From Halobacillus hunanensis (GTDB lineage Bacteria; Bacillota; Bacilli; Bacillales; Halobacillaceae), in contig NZ_FVZB01000006.1 in the NCBI RefSeq assembly GCF_900166655.1, positions 930,001 through 994,000 of the forward strand: a stretch of 64,000 bases of DNA, in the 5' to 3' direction. The notes under the pieces are model-generated. The model was given only the letters and a program-made list of their open reading frames with translations, had not been told where the DNA came from and searched no databases. Each line of letters opens with the position of its first letter. The stretch's first letter is position 1. The position numbers and the translations under genes are program-made. Shown here one piece after another: positions 62,187 through 64,000 of this stretch.

Positions 62187-62807
62187 ATGAAACTAATTGA
62201 CATTTCCATGACACTCAATGATTCAACACCACCTTGGCCAGGGGACGAGCCTTTCCGCTACGAACTAACCGCATCCATGGAAGAAACGGGAGCTGTTAAT
62301 GTCGGCAGTCATAAGGGAAGCAATCATATCGGTACACATGTCGATGCCCCTTTCCACTATGATTCTAATGGACTGAAAATGGCTGAAATTCAGGTCGAAC
62401 GTTTTATGGGAGAAGCTCTTGTTCTTAACATGGAGGGGAAAGAGACGATCACGAGAAAGGATCTAGAAGCGTTTGAATTTGAAGGTGTCAGTAAGGTGCT
62501 TTTCCGGTCCACCAGCTGGAAAGACCGCACCAAATTTCCAGAGAGTTATACTGTGATTGGTGAAGATGTTGGTCCTTTTTTAAAAGAACAAGGCATTGAA
62601 TTGATAGGTGTCGACACCCCATCTGTCGACGCTGAAACAAGTAAGAACCTACCCGCTCACCATTCCCTTTATAACAACGATGTGCTTATCTTAGAAAGTA
62701 TTGTGCTTGATCATGTTGCCCCAGGCCGATACGAACTTATGGCATTTCCGCTTAAAATGGACCAGGCTGATGGCAGTCCTGTCCGTGCGGTTTTGCGGCA
62801 AATGTAA
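62187..62807 (+). CDS. kynB: Kynurenine formamidase
   Basis: KynB hydrolyses N-formylkynurenine to kynurenine, the step before KynU. The 206-residue protein is a cyclase-family metal hydrolase with the signature HIGTHVDAP (H47, H51, D53), PWPGDEPF near the N terminus, and GVDTPSVDAETSKNLPAHH. Length is typical. A strong terminator follows, and the usual partner kynA (tryptophan 2,3-dioxygenase) is not adjacent. Confidence 0.94.
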   Translation: MKLIDISMTLNDSTPPWPGDEPFRYELTASMEETGAVNVGSHKGSNHIGTHVDAPFHYDSNGLKMAEIQVERFMGEALVLNMEGKETITRKDLEAFEFEGVSKVLFRSTSWKDRTKFPESYTVIGEDVGPFLKEQGIELIGVDTPSVDAETSKNLPAHHSLYNNDVLILESIVLDHVAPGRYELMAFPLKMDQADGSPVRAVLRQM

Positions 62808-62809
62808 CT

Positions 62810-62847
62810 AAAGAGCTCTTGCGCCAATATACGCGCAAGAGCTCTTT
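62810..62847. terminator. Bidirectional terminator between kynB and the BCCT gene
   Basis: AAAGAGCTCTTGCGC (62810-62824) pairs perfectly with GCGCAAGAGCTCTTT (62833-62847), with Ts beyond on the plus strand and an A-run giving Ts on the minus strand. Confidence 0.9.
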
Positions 62848-62849
62848 TA

Positions 62850-64000
62850 TTATTTCTTTATATTTTGTTCAATAGCCATTTGTTTGGCAACGCGCGGCGC
62901 CAGCCAAATCATTGGCAATAATAACAGAGATACAGGGACGGCTGTTACAACAATAAAATTCTGCAACTGTGTAATACCACTGTCTCCTGTAATTAGAAGG
63001 ATTGCTGCAATAGCCCCCATAATGACAGACCAGAAAACACGAAGCCATACTTTCGGGTTCCCTTCACCCGTGACAGCCATCGCAATCGTATATGACATTG
63101 AATCACTTGTCGTTACGACAAACAAAATCGTTAGTAGTAAGAACAAAGGAGAAATAATGGCTGCCCATGGAAGTTGCTCAGTGATAGCGAACATTGCTGC
63201 GGGTTTGCCTGCCGCATTCAATGCCTCAGAGACTGATCCCGGATTTTGCAGTTCAAAAAATATACCCGATCCGCCAAGAATCGTAAACCAGAAAGTAGAG
63301 ATGACTGGTGCAAAAATGGAAATGGCTACGATAATTTCACGAATCGTACGGCCTCGGGAGATACGGCTTACAAGAATGGCCATCATAGGACCATAGCCAA
63401 TAAACCATCCCCAGAAAAATACGGTCCATAACGATAACCAATCCGAATCACCACGGAATGTGCTCATTGGTATGAACTGATCTATATAGACCCCAAATGA
63501 CGAAACGAAATGATCAATGATAAATCCTCCTGGACCAAAAATCACAATAAAAATCATCAGACCTAGTGCAAGGCGAACATTAAAGCTGCTTAAAAACTGA
63601 ATCCCTTTATACAGACCCGTTACAGCTGATATTGTCGAAATTAAAACCACGGCAATGATAATTAAAACTTGAGTGCCAAATTCGTTAGGGATGCCAAATA
63701 TTTCTTGAAGCCCATAACTCGCTTGCAGTCCAAGAAAACCAATTGGACCGATTGTTCCCGCTGCCACAGCAATGATAGAAAAAGCATCGACAAGTGTTCC
63801 GAACCAATTGTTGCGGATGCTCTCCCCAAAAATAGGGTAAAGAAGCGTTCTTGGCTTCATTGGCATACCTTTGTGATAATGACCATACATCATCACGACT
63901 GCACTAATCGTTCCTAATATCGCCCAAGCTAAAAATCCCCAATGCATAAAACTTTGCGCCAGTGCTGGGTTTATAGCTGCTTTTGTTCCAGCCTCAATTC
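62850..64000 (-). CDS. BCCT-family transporter, cut by the window end
   Basis: The visible 383 codons read open to base 64000 and continue beyond it; the ATG at 63947 is internal, since KAAINPALAQSFMHWGFLAW runs across it without a break. The BCCT fold is shown by FFWGWFIGYGPMMAILVSRI and SRGRTIREI, FWFTILGGSG and VTTSDSMSYTIAMAVTG. BCCT carriers import betaine, choline or carnitine for osmoprotection. The substrate-site region has FIGYGPMMAI in place of the more usual tryptophan-rich betaine motif, so the substrate may differ. About 110-150 N-terminal residues lie outside the window. Confidence 0.9.
   Translation of the reverse strand, partial: IEAGTKAAINPALAQSFMHWGFLAWAILGTISAVVMMYGHYHKGMPMKPRTLLYPIFGESIRNNWFGTLVDAFSIIAVAAGTIGPIGFLGLQASYGLQEIFGIPNEFGTQVLIIIAVVLISTISAVTGLYKGIQFLSSFNVRLALGLMIFIVIFGPGGFIIDHFVSSFGVYIDQFIPMSTFRGDSDWLSLWTVFFWGWFIGYGPMMAILVSRISRGRTIREIIVAISIFAPVISTFWFTILGGSGIFFELQNPGSVSEALNAAGKPAAMFAITEQLPWAAIISPLFLLLTILFVVTTSDSMSYTIAMAVTGEGNPKVWLRVFWSVIMGAIAAILLITGDSGITQLQNFIVVTAVPVSLLLLPMIWLAPRVAKQMAIEQNIKK

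Noticed and set aside
62810-62847. Palindrome considered as an attachment or resolution site
   Set aside because: T-runs at both ends and position between convergent genes make it an ordinary bidirectional terminator.
62884-63396. 170-aa plus-strand ORF opposite the BCCT gene
   Set aside because: A shadow of the hydrophobic BCCT frame; no ribosome site.
1-64000. tRNA, rRNA, prophage, IS transposase, restriction or toxin-antitoxin genes
   Set aside because: I looked for them on both strands and saw no supporting motif or gene.

Overview
The window reads as chromosome of an endospore-forming, probably salt-adapted member of the Bacillaceae (Halobacillus-like). Spore formation is shown by a cwlJ-gerQ germination pair behind a sigma-E-type promoter. 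Firmicute physiology is shown by a coproheme-type HemQ, strong AGGAGG ribosome sites, GTG and TTG starts, and FMN and yybP-ykoY riboswitches. Salt adaptation is inferred from two CPA1-type antiporters, sodium-coupled NSS and BrnQ carriers, a BCCT transporter and an acidic secreted protease. There is no phage, IS element, CRISPR array, rRNA or tRNA that I can support; this is mostly housekeeping and metabolic chromosome.

Layout. 0-2 kb: pta and hemQ, divergent. 2-7.1 kb: a bacitracin/lantibiotic-type ABC exporter (ATPase plus two permeases), a divergent SdpI-like DUF1648 membrane protein and an OmpR/HisKA two-component system, probably one peptide-response module. 7.2-11.9 kb: cwlJ-gerQ, small membrane proteins, ywdK/ywdI homologues, an NSS transporter and a YwaF-like protein. 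12.0-12.7 kb: two inverted copies of a GC-rich dispersed repeat. 12.8-19.5 kb: an Eis-like acetyltransferase, a three-gene cytochrome c oxidase operon, and a UbiB-family gene with a frameshifted partner. 19.7-28.8 kb: a secreted M6-like metalloprotease, a GNAT protein, a fructosamine kinase, a YjiH-like permease, a DJ-1/PfpI protein, an acyltransferase and an M29 aminopeptidase. 29.0-32.9 kb: ribD-ribE-ribBA-ribH under an FMN riboswitch and terminator. 33.3-41.0 kb: a lipoprotein, a CidA/LrgB pair, lutABC, a lactate permease and a LutR-type GntR regulator. 41-49.6 kb: antiporter, truncated uppP, alpha-glucosidase, a frameshifted membrane gene, OsmC, small proteins and a manganese-riboswitch/TerC unit. 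49.7-57.3 kb: pepT, an AI-2E-family protein, SE1832, an NhaP-type antiporter and brnQ with a candidate attenuator. 57.4-64 kb: MDR oxidoreductase, recQ, kynU-kynB, and a BCCT transporter cut by the window end.

Most interesting points. (1) A palindrome with core TCATCAGATGA occurs twice before the lactate permease and once before the CidA/LrgB pair, with a half-site before lutA. This suggests one LutR regulon joining lactate oxidation to an LrgAB/PftAB-like (pyruvate) carrier. (2) brnQ has a good promoter, then a 16-codon leucine-rich leader ORF that overlaps a terminator hairpin and ends at the brnQ ribosome site, a plausible leucine attenuator. (3) Tandem GTTTAA direct repeats lie between the divergent ABC and DUF1648 genes and fit an OmpR-family response-regulator site. 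(4) Two genes carry single-base frameshifts in T/A homopolymers, and uppP has lost about its first 100 codons. (5) A dispersed repeat family (five copies), several long perfect palindromes and one multi-branched inverted-repeat cluster lie in otherwise empty intergenic DNA.

I did not find a clearly unprecedented multi-gene system; the best candidates for new biology are the regulatory arrangements above.
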